Positions 36,670-49,560 of a DNA stretch of 64,000 bases are shown here, in pieces. How positions within the stretch are numbered: position 1 is the first letter of the stretch; the number at the start of each line of letters is the position of its first letter. The notes under the pieces are model-generated. The model was given only the letters and a program-made list of their open reading frames with translations. It made no database searches and had not been told where the DNA came from. The translations under genes and the position numbers were made by a program. This DNA comes from Campylorhamphus procurvoides (taxonomy: Eukaryota > Chordata > Aves > Passeriformes > Dendrocolaptidae): the NCBI GenBank assembly GCA_013396655.1, contig WBMV01006287.1:1174756-1238755 (forward strand), read 5' to 3'.

Positions 36670-39600
36670 GCAGCATGGTTTTCTCCAAAGGCATTTGGAA
36701 GGAAGACATAAACATAAGTTTCCAAACACCATCTTTCCATTTCTGAAGGGAGCATGTGAAACCTCATACATTAAAAGTCAGGATTTCCTGCTGGCCCAGG
36801 GGAACCTGAGATGTGAGGTATGGGATGGCCTCACTGGAGCTGTCAGGTTCCTTCTGAAGTTTCCAGCCCACCTGTTGCTGAATATAGTGGTGGTGGGAAC
36901 CCATACTCTGTGGTGCTCTGAGGAAAACTCCTCAGTCAGACACTGAGAAAGGCAGGAATGTGATGGAGAGAGAATGGATGAATGGAAAGGAAGAGTTTTT
37001 GCTTGTATCGTATCTGTGTACATATTTGAAAATAAGGTCAAATTATGCAATATATCCTCTATATTGTCATACTGTATAATCCTCTAGAAAAGTGGGAACA
37101 AGCTTTTATCACTGGAACACAGGAGAGGGTTCTAGGCTTTGTGTCTGCTAGATGGTGTTCTTTGCTGACATGGATTTTTAGAAGTAGTTCTAAAGGTAAA
37201 GGAAAAACAAGTTACACGATATTTTTATTGCTGGGACAGTTAGGAGTGAGGAGGGTGTATTAATAAGATATGATAACTCCTAATAATAGAATCCCTTGTC
37301 TCAATCCTTTGTCACCAGCTGGAGTGCTCCTATGATAACCAATGCTATCATGCTGCTGTGAGATCAATTGTATTCACACATTTAGTAAGGCAAATGTAAT
37401 CATGTAAACAGTGCAAAATCAGGAGACAATTTTGTACATGAGTATTCATTACCACCAAAGCAGATTTGCTACCTATTGAGTTAGAGACAGAAATTCCACT
37501 GACTGAGGCATATGACAGTGTAAGACTAGTTTACAGTATCTTCATTTCTGCAGACAGTGAAGGAGGAAAGGAGGATCTGTTTTGACTTTCAGATGCTATA
37601 TTGGCTTCTGCAGGTTAGAAAATTATTATTCCACTTGCACAAACAACAAGTTAATTAGGAGTATGAGAACATAATTTAAAAAAAATTATTTTAAAGCCCT
37701 TTTTTCTGCCTTATTTGCAGACTTTCTACACATTCAGAGTTTATTTTGCTTGTCTTTTTACTATTTTGTTGACCTTATGTTAATTTCTTGCATCTTATTT
37801 AAAGACTGATTTTGATTCCCTACCATTTTGTTAATCTGTTTAAGCACACTTAATCTAACTGGTCCAAACCAAAAATCCCAACAGCTTTTCCAAAGAAATA
37901 TATTTAGTGCACCCACATGGTCTGACTTGCATGGTGTCACTTAATGACACACAATAAAACTCAGATTTTGCACTTAGCTGAGCTCTTTGGGAAACCATTT
38001 CTGATTTCCCTTATGCCATTATAATTTGAATGAGGTTAAGTTTGTACTAATTTAAGAGAAAGACTGAATCTTGTCCTAACCTTCTAAAAAACCAATTTAG
38101 GCATATAGATAATATCTGAAATACCAATTGTTTTGATTCATGTACTGTACTATTCTCCTTGAATTAGGACCCAAATATTACACACTCCATTTAAATCATA
38201 AAGAACAACTAGATACACTATTAAAAATGTATAATGCCTACAGATTTTCTTAATGTTTGTATTGAAACCTTAAATGTCAATATCTTATCTGATATTACTT
38301 ACCAGTCAGAAATAAGGTTTTTATTTGCTTTAGAATCTGAGCTGCAATCACAACAGCTTTGGCAATAAAAAAATGTCATTAAGCAGCCTCACTTGCAGAC
38401 CAAGGATGGATCTTTGGAGTTGTCTTGTACGTTCTAGCTCTCAGGAGAGTTATTGCCCCCCATAATTGTTTACAATTCAGGGTGAATAAGAAATTCTGAA
38501 ATAAGTCTATTACTCTGTTACTGAAACACAGTTGAATACAATCTCATAGCTTATCAAATAGTTTTATGAAGTGCTACGAATTGTAATTCCAACACCAGGA
38601 AAAAAAATGGAGATCTTATTGGCAGAATAAACTTTCTATTAGTGACTTAACAGATCCCCACTTCAGCATGCAACAGAACTAACCAGTTTTGAAGATGCCA
38701 TTGATAAATAATTTAAACAATATAGAAGAGTTCCTTAAGATGAGACCAAGGGGCTCATAAAAAGAAGCTGATGGCTCCAAATGCTGCTGGCACTGGGGGG
38801 ATACTTCAGCCAGTACAACAGGGTGGAAATGAGTTTCTGTGAATGCAGCACTAGGGGAATTTTGTCAGACTCATCCTTTCATTCTGCAGAATTTTGTGAG
38901 AAAACGGTGACATTTGAGCAAGATTGTATAATACACTTTGCCACCATATATCTGAGTTTACGTAAGAAAAAAAAATAAAAAAGGCAGGTTTTACATTGCC
39001 AGTTTTGGATATTTTGATGTTTGATTAATTTCTATTCAGAAAGAAACTCATTACTCAGGGAAAAAAACACAAACATATGCAGAATAATTTAGAATGTTCA
39101 AATATAGAAGTAACTCCAACCCAACACTCAAAAAAAAGATTGGAAAGTGTTTATTTGCCTCCAGTATAGATTGAAATCAAAAATATAAAGAGGAAACAAA
39201 TTCAAACTAAAATAACTTCTTTTTCACACAACTAATAAGTTCTTCATGGGGTAGCATCAGATAACAGATGAACTACTGAGAGGAAAGGGACAAAGTATAG
39301 CAATACAATGTGCATTTTTAAAAACATTTCAAAATAGACATGCTTTTCTACATGCTCAGAGAAAAAGAATTATAAGATTTTCTGGCTGAGAAAGGAAATT
39401 CCAGTCTTACTGGTATGACAGAGTTCACGCATTTCATGGTGGAATTTGACTGTGGATAAAAGTGATGTCATTAACTTCTGACAAAACAAAGATATGAATA
39501 AAAAATAAATATATGAATTCAATTGGGCATCCCTACGTTTTTAGCTTTCAGGAATGCAGACAGACAACCCGCACCACTTTCATGAGAGGAGGGCAGAGTT

Positions 39601-41849
39601 TCATTGTCTTCAAGATTTCCTCTGAGGCTCATCACATGAGATGGAAAGGATCCATAGTCCAGAAAATTTACCTAAGAAATACAGAGAATTGACAGTGTTT
39701 TTCTGCAAATGTTTTTAGCCTGGAAAATAAGGAGGCAAAAATAACTCTTATTTAAAAGCAAAATCTTGCCATGATCATTATAAAGATTACTTGACACATA
39801 TTGTGACTCACTGAAGTGTTTCATGTTTGTTTGCCTAGAAACAGTACCCTAATCAACTTTCTAGTTGAGTAGTAAACTTACTGACCACAGAAAATGAATT
39901 AACACATTTTTCTCCCCTCTATTTTTGCACATAGTGGTGTGAATATTTGTGTTCCAGGAACAACCTTGAAAAGGAGGGACTCTTATGTGTAGGTTAGTAA
40001 AAATAATAGCAGTAAAGTTGTTATGTTTTAAAGAACAGAGTTCAGAGTTTGATGTAAAACAGTATTTTTACTCCTGATAAACAATCGAGAAGAGTTTTGA
40101 TCTGAGAATATATAAAAAAACCCAAAAACTCAAGAAAGCCTGGGATTATTCATGTAAATTATTTAAAGAATATAGTATAGCCATCATGAACTTCTGTGTG
40201 TTTGTTTTTCAAAAACACACATAAAATAGCATTTTATGTTCATCAGTATCTGGACTTCATGCCTGTGTGCACAAATATTTGAAGAAAATGAATGGCAGAT
40301 CTGTAGCCAGGTATTGATGTAAGAAAAGTCTGTGCACTAATCTGATCAGGAAATTTACACAATTTCATGAGACAAATCTGTCTAATCACAAAGAACTTAA
40401 ACATTAAATCACAAGAATAAAATGAGATGCATTTCTGAGCACTTCAAAGGGAGAAGGCAAAAAAACTTTGCTGAAATAGTATTGAGGATGCCACACTAAA
40501 TCAAATTATAAAAAAAAAACCAAAAACATAAAGAGACAATAAAGCAAAAGGAGCTAATTTCATTGAATAAAATATTAATTGTGAATTATTTACACAGCTT
40601 TAATATTTGGTTTATAATTGATACCAAATAATTCAGTTCTGCAACCATGGAGAAATTAATGAAATACTTAATTTATCTTTTTTAATGTATCTTAACCCTA
40701 AGTTTTCTAAGTGTTTCAGTAGCTTCAGAGATTTGAATGATCTTCGTTTTCCAGTAAATTTATCACAAGATTGCATCAGGAAAATTCTTCTCCAGCAACT
40801 GTGAGGCTCCCTCCAGAGACTGGAATGAGTTAATTTCCCTTAGACAGTCTGCCTCAGCAGATTCATAAAGAAATGGTACCTTATTTACTGATCCATCTCT
40901 TCTTATCTTCTGTTTTTTTCCTTTTTTAAATTGCATTATTTTCTTTTGTGAGTTTTTCTTGGTTTTTTTCAGCATATATTTGTGTAAGCATTACTTAGAG
41001 AAGTGATGTTGTATTTCTTATTATTTACCCTGCTCCTTAGTAGCCAGAGTTTCCATTCTGCACAAAAACTATCTGGTTTTCAACTTAAATGCCAGACTTC
41101 TGTGGTTTGGTTGGCTGTTTTTTTTACTTTTCCTCATAAACTGGCAAAACTGACCACAAACCTTGAATGGAGACAGCCAATTAAAATTCACAGGCAATCG
41201 TTTTAGGTTTCAGTGTTGGCAGCTTTGGGGTTGTCTCTGCAACACTTAAACACAACAAATATCTAAAGACTGTTAAAGGGATGGGTATGCCTCTTTGTTC
41301 ATTTCCTCCATACACATTTTGTGTGCTTTTGGCACAAAAAGAGTAGGGATCCCTTTTATTAGAATAACATAATCTGTTTTGGGAATAACACAATGAAGGA
41401 AGAATAAGCAAAGGAAAATACACAGCAGTAAAACCTTTCCTTCTAAGATGTCATTTCAATGCTTTGTTGGTTGAGACTACCATTTCTTTTGTCTGTTTAA
41501 ATAAAACCTTTAAAATTAGCCAAACCTGTAGCAGAGGAAAAATCTTTTGATTCTTAATGCAAATAACTGGGAGCCAAATACCGTATTTCTCTGTCTGCTA
41601 CAAAATACTCAATTTCCTTGGAGAGATAATTTCAATAGTCTGTTTCTAGTTTTCCTTGAAGGCAGGACAAATAATACCTTCCTGATGTGAGTAATACCAG
41701 GTTCAATTCTTTACTGTTCAGGACACGTTCAGATAAGACAACGATAAACCACACACAAAGACTCTTTTTATCAGGTCAAGTTCTCACTGATTTTGATTGA
41801 AATTTGTTGAGATAAAGATGGAAAATGAATAAAAAATGTGACCTATTAT
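36670..41849. other. Unique AT-rich noncoding DNA
   Basis: About 5 kb without a supported gene, RNA gene or transposon. A perfect octamer ATGCAAAT lies at 41557-41564. Frames up to 90 codons (minus, 36778-37050) lack domains. Confidence 0.55.
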
Positions 41850-42300
41850 AAATAACAATTCGCTTAAACCTTTTATTCAGGTTTATTTAACGTGGAGTCC
41901 TCACATTTTTGTGGTGTGATCTCAGGAATGTGGGCTGGGTTTCTTTCTCTTCTTTTCTTTTCTCCGCCTCCTTTTTCTCCGTGCACAATGCCCAGATTAA
42001 TGGAGTCCTGAGTTATCCAGGGGTTATTATAATGCACTGAAGTAACGAATAATCACTTTTGAGCAAAAAAAAGGACCAGGAATATCCGAGGGATGATGCT
42101 TGAAGTGGTCTAAATCATACACTTGGATTATTTAAATGCAGTCTTATAATATTTAAAAACCCTTTTGAATCGGAGAACATTAATTTCCTATGGAAGCTTA
42201 CAGCTAATGCTGCTGTGCCACAGTTTCATATATCAGATCAGGATTTCAGGTAAAAATACATTTAGGGAGGAAGTCCGCGTGCAGCTAAGAGATGTTTGCC
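41850..42300. other. Candidate conserved noncoding element
   Basis: Block with non-repetitive, mixed composition: CCAGATTAATGGAG near 41991-42004, GGTTATTATAATGC near 42022-42035, and AATCCGAG/CGGAG-type CpGs that are rare nearby. No coding frame. The call rests on appearance only. Confidence 0.22.
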
Positions 42301-44042
42301 TCATAACAGAATCACAAATTCTGTTTTAAAATACATTTAAAAAAATGTACTGGATCAAGAGTAAAACAACTGCTCCCTCTCCCCAGCAGAAGCTGAGCTT
42401 GCTTAAGATGATCAAGATTTGACAGAATGTGTGTTAGAGATAAGCATTTATTCCAGGGATTCTCTCCATCATCAGATTCCCTTTTTCCTTGTCTCAAAAT
42501 GCTCCTCCAGTGCATGAAAACCTCTTTTGTCTTTGTCACAGGACCAAACCCACCATATTTCAACGTTCCCATTCCAAACAGAGCTATTATTTCTGATGAC
42601 AGCATGAGCAAAATGAATAGATCCCCTTGCCAAGGTGCAAGTTTTAACTTCTCAGAAGCATCTCATGAACCACTCTGGGAATAACACCACCTGCTGCTGG
42701 TGGTTTGCTAGAGGTTTGCTAAAGAGCCCTTTAGCAGCAAGACGTTTCAAGCAAAATCTTTCTTTAATAGGAGATTTTGCTCTGTTTTCACATGTGCCTG
42801 AACGACAGTGGGGCATATCCAGTTATTTATGGTATGGTAAGTCATTGCTATACCTACCTCACAGCATTCACTGTTTGATCCAATTTTAATATTTTTCATT
42901 AAAAAAGCCTTCACTCACTGAAGATACTGAAGTCAGGACTAAGAGAAAGTAAAGACTCAAGAGTGTTACAGGTTAGGACAAAATTCATTGTTGATTTCAC
43001 TATTGCATTGCCAAGATCTCAATGGCAATGGCAATGGCCATGGTCATATACCAATTGTTTGGGGTTTAGGGTTTTTTATATAATCAGAAACTGTCTCAAG
43101 AGTAATATCCCATATAAACATCTTCTGTGAATGTAATTCTCTCTTGGAAAGGTGCATTGCCCTGTTTGCCACAAGAAAGATCACATCACAGGATCTTTCT
43201 TTACTCCTTTCATCAGTCATTTTCTCCCTTTGAATTCTTCTCCTCTGTGTTGTTTGTCTTCTGCCAAATCAAATCACCTCTCATCTTTACATCTCTTTTG
43301 GCCAACCCATTTCCTTACTCACCTTTATCAGTACATTTTACAGTATAACTATTTAATTCCCAAAGAATAGAAAAGAGTAGGACAGAACCTTAGAGTTTTC
43401 TCTTCAAAGCCATCTGGAACAAAACCTGTACTTATTTGGAAAAAAAGAAAAAAAGTCAGATAGAAGGCTCCATAGGAACTCTACCATCTTCTAAGAAAAG
43501 TGGAACAAAGCAATCAGAGAAACTCCTAGATCACAGATCACAGCGACAGAAATATTCAAAATGGGTTTTTTTCCTAGATATTCCAGCAGCATTGGCCAGT
43601 CCTTTGAAATGCATGGTGAATATTATGGAAAACTTATTAAGGAAAACATTTTGGAAAAGAGATCCCAAGCTTGAATGCAAAATTGCATACAATGGAGAGT
43701 AAGTGTTAAAGGAGATGTAGTCCCTTGTACAAACAGGGTATGTAAGTATGAACTTGTAGGGACAGAGACCCAGCCAGAGCTTATGCAAAGTGACAGTGCC
43801 TCATAGAAAATAGTCCTTCTCCCAGAGAAGGATCAAAAAGCCTAAATTTTGTTGTCCTCAGTAATGGCAACATGGGCATAACACTACAAGACTGCCAGAG
43901 ATGCTGTACCTTATGCAGGGCACACAGTTCCCATGCATTAAACCTACAGAAATCTGCCAAATAAGTTCTTATCCTTCTAATTATCTTTCTAATTCTTCCA
44001 GGCTGTGGAGGTTTGGGTTGGCTCCCTGCCAAACCCAGCCTT
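42301..44042. other. Noncoding DNA with one exon-like frame and a possible ERV interior
   Basis: A plus frame at 42427-42684 is preceded internally by a good acceptor context at 42540-42541 and is discussed as a finding. From about 43781 to 44032 a minus frame of 83 codons (basic N-terminal half) runs next to the LTR-like stretch that follows and could be decayed retroviral leader or gag sequence. No family match could be recognised. Confidence 0.3.
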
Positions 44043-44111
44043 TGACCACACAGATTCTATCCTCCCAAAAGAGAAGAAAAAAGGTACCAAAAGAAAATTG
44101 TAGCAAATATG

Positions 44112-44130
44112 TATATATATATATATATAT
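44112..44130 (+). repeat. (TA)9 microsatellite
   Basis: Nine-unit TA run inside the LTR-like stretch. Confidence 0.9.
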
Positions 44131-44198
44131 TCACAATTTTTACAGTTATATACAATTAAACACTACGGACTTACAAACCAAGAATCCCAAGCAACCCC

Positions 44199-44237
44199 AA
44201 AAAGGAAAAGGGGGAAAGGGGAAGGGGAAAAAAGGGA
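44199..44237 (+). repeat. 39-base polypurine tract with G-quadruplex pattern
   Basis: Uninterrupted A/G. G runs of 5, 4, 4 and 3 at 44210-44214, 44218-44221, 44224-44227 and 44234-44236 are separated by 3, 2 and 6 bases, which fits the canonical four-run quadruplex rule on the plus strand. Confidence 0.85.
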
Positions 44238-44650
44238 CAAAAATGGGTAAAAATAAAACAAAACAGATATACACACTTGAAAACTCAGGAAATATTTCAA
44301 TAAAATAACTAACAAAATAAACTCTCACCAACTTCCCTCAAGAGAACAGCAGAAATCTCCAACCCCCATGCAGCTTTGGACAGATAGGTTTCCCAGATAG
44401 ACCTCAGCTCATATAGATAAGAGTGATCAACACACAGAGACCTACTGTCTTCTAAGCATCCAAAAGGAAGAGAGAGAGGAACCTCCCTCCTTGTCTTGTA
44501 TATACCTGGGTACGTAAAGGAATGGTGTGGAATACTTCCGTAGTTATAACCCTATTAGCACGGAAGGCCTAAACCAAAACCAAGAAAACTAAACTGTTGG
44601 TCCATCAATAATCTAGAGGTTCCCAATCTGGGGGTAGAAACTGAGATGTT

Positions 44651-45170
44651 TGTTGATCACTCATGTTACAATACATAGAACCAAGGAACAGAGCGTGTTA
44701 ATGAGGAGGTAGGACATGTTAATGAGGGGGACAAACTATGTTAAGTAGGACTTAGGCAATGCAGTCACTATATTTCAACATATGGGTAAGCATTTCTCCA
44801 ACCCAGGACCACATGGGGGGAACAAAGTGTTTCTGCATGTCTTGCAACATCTCATAAAGTCCTTCCATATCCTGCAAGGGAAGACAGGGCTAATATATAC
44901 ATAGCTGAAAACAGTCCTGGTCCCCAAGGTATCCTCTCGTGGCAGGCTCCTGTCTTATCAAAGGGAGGAACCCCTTTCAGTATCTGCTGCCCAGGGCTTG
45001 CTGGACAATCCCTTCAGGTCTCCTTCTGTTAATAATTGTTTTTCTTCCCTAACACTAAACCACCACACAGGCATGGTAGGAAATGCCTTAAATGCGAGTG
45101 CTGGACTTGCTCTGGGGACCTGCAGGTTCCTCTGGCCTCTTCTTGCTCCAGCTGCTGGCAACAAGATTTA
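44651..45170 (-). mobile_element. Possible 3' interior of the same retroelement (low confidence)
   Basis: Upstream (minus strand) of the LTR-like stretch, a splice-acceptor-like CCTGTCTTCCCTTGCAG (near 44873-44889) precedes a 38-codon frame at 44752-44868 starting MEGLYEMLQDMQKHFVPP. A spacer with repeated TTAACATG/TTAACACG-type units follows, at about 44695-44730. The arrangement recalls the end of a retroviral coding region before a 3' LTR. No family match could be made from memory. Confidence 0.2.
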
Positions 45171-45900
45171 CCCCTCAATTCTGGTCACTGTTACCTATAC
45201 CAGGGGTTCATATGTAGTCTCAAAGACACTCATTTGACTTCTAGTAGAATGATCAACCAGATTTTGGGGGACACCAAAGGAACCCCTCTGAAGGCTGCAA
45301 TTGCTGCAAAGTTGAGGGTCTGAGATGTATTATCCAGTGGTCTACTCTTGAAATAGCACAGATTTGACAAATGAAAGGACCAAACTCCAAGGAAAAATAT
45401 CCTGTAATATAAGCATAGCTTTCAAAATGTTACACAGAAATTTATTAAGTATTCAGAGATAATTTAGATAATTTTGAAGTTGCTTTGGGTCATCAGGGGG
45501 TTTTTTCTTTCTTTTTTTTTTTTTAAACACAGAGTATTTCTAAGAGTGTTTCCACCCCATTATCTCTTCTGATGCCTTAATTCCCATGAGATACACAAAA
45601 CACAGAATAGTACAATCCAGTATAATACCATGAACTAGAAATAACAGCAATGATACATGAAAATGTTAACAGACCATACTCTCAATTTCCTATTGATTTT
45701 ACCTCAAATAATACAAAATTAATAAGATAGAGGGCATTGGTGCAATACAATGATGATCTTATAGTTGTAATACCAGACTATTACATTGCAATAAAAGGTA
45801 ACACTGCTGTATTCAACTAGTAGGGTTTCTGTACAATATGATGCAGTAATAGAGCAAGGTACATTTTAAAAAAGCTAAACAAAAGTCAGGCTGGCAAGTT
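45171..45900. other. Unique noncoding DNA
   Basis: No gene recognised; a T-rich run lies near 45497-45525. Confidence 0.5.
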
Positions 45901-46082
45901 TGGGGTTTTTTTGTGGTTTGTTTTTCTTTGTTGGTTTTTTTTTCTTTGGTTGGTTTTTGGTTGTTTTTTATTTGCTGGCTTGCTTGGAGTTTTTTTGTGG
46001 CGTTTCTTGTTTTGATTTTTCTTTTGTTATTTGGGTTTTGCTTGGAGGTTTTGTTTTGTGTTGTTCTTTTTGGGTTTTTTTA
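45901..46082 (+). repeat. T/G low-complexity tract, 182 bases
   Basis: The longest of the interrupted tracts. Irregular TTTTTGG/TTGGTTTTTGG units are almost free of A and carry few C. It explains the phenylalanine/glycine-rich 67-codon plus frame. Confidence 0.88.
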
Positions 46083-47899
46083 ATGTTAAACAAAATTACA
46101 TAATTCTGTAATTACTGACCAGGAAGGAAATACCCTAAGTATTAAAGTAAAATAAAATACCATTCCATTTAAGCACCCCAGGGTGGAGAGACATTAACTA
46201 AAGTAATTTTCTGTGTTCAGTTTTATTATTTCTATAGTGAGTTGTAGCTGCTGAGATTATTATGCAATCCTTCATTGTAAACAGAGCAGACTTTTCACAG
46301 TTATGAACCAAGGTTCATTACAAGAGGGTTTTCTCTCCTTTATGAAAATCCATATTGACTTAGCTGCAGAGCTGCCACTAAAGGGAAGCCAAACACAGCC
46401 TAAGGAAGACTTTCACTCACAAACATAACTGGAAGAGAAGCATCCCAGGGCTTAGTTTCCTGCAACCTGGATAGCATTATGGCAACAGTTTTCACAGACA
46501 GGCACAGAAACCTGAGAGAAACTTAACAACTTTCAAACCCTAAATATTACCATCTATTGTTACCATCTTTAATTTTTTCAAACCTTTTACTTGGGAGGTC
46601 TGTTTAGGAAATTACTTTCACTTATGTGTGATGAGAAGTTCTGACAAGGTCAGTATTTTCACAACACAACAAGAGAGTTTAAAAGCCAGTCATTATGAGC
46701 ACATTTTACAGGATTTTCATGTAGCTGTTTTCAAGTCAACTCAATAGTACTATATGCTCATGCTCTAAGTATGTGGTACAAATACCTGCTAATGTTGGAA
46801 AGCAGCTGAAGCCCAGGCAACAGAAGCTCATTGTCAGTGTAACATTAACAAAATCTACAATTACTTTAAAAAAATATTTTACTGGCCCCTTTTTTGCTGT
46901 ACTATTACTTGAAAGTAATCCAATACTTCCCTTACCCTCACTTGCTGGTCAGATAAAAACACAGTTGTCAACAAAACTGTCCAGAGGTTCCAGGAGTCAA
47001 AGATATAGATCTGGATACACAGATTTGGTCTGGGATTGTATTTACCACTGTGCTTCTGTACATGTTTGCAATGCATTGATGTAAAGATTTCCTGCCTTGA
47101 AGAAATATTGAACATGGTGCTGGAGTCTGTTCTCTAAAATGTTATCACAAAATCCTCAGCTGAAAAAGGGAGCATTTTAATACACAATAAAGTCTCCTAA
47201 CTATTTTAAATTGCCAGAATATAGCATCCTGTCAAAAGTTAACCATTAGTTAACTTTAGTTAACCATTAAGATTTTTATAATGCTTATTGTGCCAGTATT
47301 TGATGTTTCCTTGTTTAATTTCAATAAATGTCTTGACAGACTGTAAAATAATAATACTATAAAGCTATCCCCTTAAAAGAACATCAGCATTTTGAAAAAT
47401 TCTGAGCTGCTACAACATAGTGCTCTTTGAAGAAGAAAAGGGAACCTACATATAATTCACATTACCAGCTTGTTTCATACACAGGATGGGTAAATTAACC
47501 ACTTCTAGACATAGTTATAGGGGAAGTGTAGTTTGGGGTGGGGAGATAAAAATATTCCAGAAAGTGTATCTAAAATGTTTGGATTAAAAACTCGGTCTTT
47601 TTAATTCTGTTTGAGGACAATGAAGCAGGATAGCATATATGAAGTGCAGCTGTATGCACACAAAATGATTCAAATTTCACTCTTCAGGATGTGAACATAC
47701 CAGTTTAACATGCTGTGAGCCCAAGTTCTTCCAGACCTACAAGATTAGCATAATGGCAAAATGTGAGTCTTCTAAAGAGGACCCAAAGGGTAAATAATCA
47801 TAGGGAATTGCACTGAATCAGTCGTTTTTTTCCTGCATAGCTACTGCTGTACGGTACTTAGGGACATCTTCTGAATCCCTGGTGCCTGGGATAAAAATG
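46083..47899. other. Unique noncoding DNA
   Basis: No gene recognised. The 103-codon plus frame at 46773-47084 has no recognisable domain. A local repeat of AGTTAACCATTA lies near 47237-47270. Confidence 0.5.
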
Positions 47900-48516
47900 T
47901 GAAGAGAAATCTTTCTACCCTGGTACAGTCCTCAGATTTTAATCCATTATGGCCATTTCCTGTAGGCAGTGATGAGTTGCAACAAGTCTGAGGGCAGTCA
48001 AGAGGTCTTGGATGACTGGACAAAGGATCAGGAATGCAAGTACTTTCTTCTCTATCCTCCCAGTTGCCTGGAACCATGTGAGAAGAAACAGGAAAGACCA
48101 GCAGATCAATACCTGGCTGTGAGCCTGGTATTAGTGGCAGAATTTGGCTTTTTTTGCTTGTAAGTTGGCCTACATGACCCCAGACTGAAATGTAACAGAC
48201 AGGGTCACTTTTCTCAAAAGGGCAGAAGGATCTTTCCACAAGGGTTGGCAGGGCTCACAGGAACAGCTTTAAACTAGATTTGAATAGGAAAAGGATAGGA
48301 GTAGCCCTCTGTGTCAGGGATTTGATGATGGTGATGACAGAATTGGGTGTTTATGGGTAAGAAAAAATCAGGGAGAAGGTCAACAAGGAAGGTATCATAG
48401 TGGGAATCTGTTACAGGCTACCTAATCAGGAAGAAGAGGAAGTCAAAATACTCTATAAGCAACTGGAAGAAACCTCATCACCATTTTTTTGGGTACTAGG
48501 ACTATTTCCNTGGAAT
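47900..48516 (+). mobile_element. CR1 LINE fragment spanning ORF1 end to ORF2 start
   Basis: Plus-strand sequence follows the CR1 ORF1 C-terminal esterase-like region. A frame-broken segment at about 48095-48290 reads DQQINTWL, then QNFGFF, LAYMTP and an AGL-type end before TTTAAACTAGATTTGAA. Farther on, codons at 48393-48515 read IIVGICYRLPNQEEEEV... and LYKQLEETSS, matching the start of the CR1 ORF2 endonuclease domain (consensus VGVCYRPPDQ...QLEEAS). It carries stop codons and frameshifts, so it is a dead copy. It ends where the GDFN motif should follow, and no 3' part is attached. The 132-codon minus frame at 47841-48239 is merely antisense to it. Confidence 0.88.
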
Positions 48517-49079
48517 ATTGTGCCTGTTCTGAAATCATATTAGTTGCTATCTGTTTCAGCGAAAGGGACAATCTTCTTCCACCTCACACAGTGTGGAATT
48601 GATGATATAAAAAAATAAGAGAGGAAGTCAAATGCCAAAAATTTATCTTACTCTGCCACAGCTGGGCTAGCAGTGTATCTAATCCTGTCCAATACTAAGT
48701 GCACAGAGAAGACCAATAGTGATGATTAAGGGGGCAGAGGTTCTTGGTACAAACATGGCTTTATAACACTAAGAGGTGAAGGAAAGGGTCAACAATGGAA
48801 GAAATCAGAAGGGGAGAGTGGAAAACTAATCACTGCTGTTCTGCACCCCCTCCCAACAAAAGATCAATGAGAAAAAGGAACTGATGCAAAACAAATTGAA
48901 AGGAAATCATCCTCACACAGTGCACAGTGCACATTGTCTTACAGTCAGATTGTGAACACAGCACACAAAAAAAAAATATCAGGAGAATTTTTTCCAAGGA
49001 CTGAATCATTTTATTGGCTTTTACTTTCACGCAGGCAAAGTGTGAGGAGGGAAATCAGATATAGTGTGTCAGGGCAGTA
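48517..49079. other. Unassigned noncoding DNA after the CR1 break
   Basis: Sequence does not continue the CR1 ORF2. No gene recognised. An N at 48510 sits at the edge. Confidence 0.5.
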
Positions 49080-49560
49080 AACTGATTGCCTGGAGGCACC
49101 AGCCTTTAACCCGCATTCTTTATCCCAGTAAAATTGCTGTTGTAGGCAGATGCATTGTACTAGGTGAGGTGCACCAGTTCTTAAGGGTCTCAGGTCTTAC
49201 CATCCACTTCCAGAGCAAGTCATCCTAATTAATTGATTAATGAACCAAGGAACAACGAGCTTTACTTCTTCAGTGTTACTTAATCCAAGTAATGGCTCTG
49301 CCAGAGAAGCACCTTGTCAAGAGGCTTCACACAAAACACAAGAACTTCCAGCCCTGGTACCCAACACGCGCTGTCCCCAGACTCAAGGTTATCTAATAGA
49401 TATTTAAGTACAACAGATGAGCAAACCTTTATAAGGCAGCTCCGAGCAGCAAAATCTGAGGGTTGGTCCTGCCCACGGAATAATCACGGAAACCATCTTT
49501 GCAGATCATTTCATTGACAGCAGCATGATTGGGGTAAAATTAATCAGACCCAATCAAGAA
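49080..49560. other. Candidate conserved noncoding element
   Basis: Non-repetitive block with a homeodomain cluster CCTAATTAATTGATTAATG at 49224-49242, several CpGs unusual for the area (ACGCGC near 49366) and a TTAATCAGACCCAATCAAG end near 49541-49558. No plausible coding frame. Inferred from composition. Confidence 0.28.

Larger units (their letters stand above)
44043..44650 (-). mobile_element. Probable decayed LTR of an endogenous retrovirus
   Basis: On the minus strand the stretch holds a TATATACAAG TATA-like box near 44495-44510, then TGAGCTGAGGTC and GAGAGTTTATTTTG, and a long pyrimidine-rich zone (TTTACCC...CCCCTTCCCC) like the 3' half of avian ERVL LTRs. It also starts near TGATGGACCAAC and ends GTGTGGTCA. 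The boundaries are guesses and no duplication was found. A TA repeat at 44112-44130 lies inside. Confidence 0.35.

Noticed and set aside
43010..43045. ATGGCA-type tandem units
   Set aside because: Only about three imperfect units; trivial.
47841..48239. 132-codon minus-strand frame
   Set aside because: Antisense of the plus-strand CR1 ORF1/ORF2 fragment.
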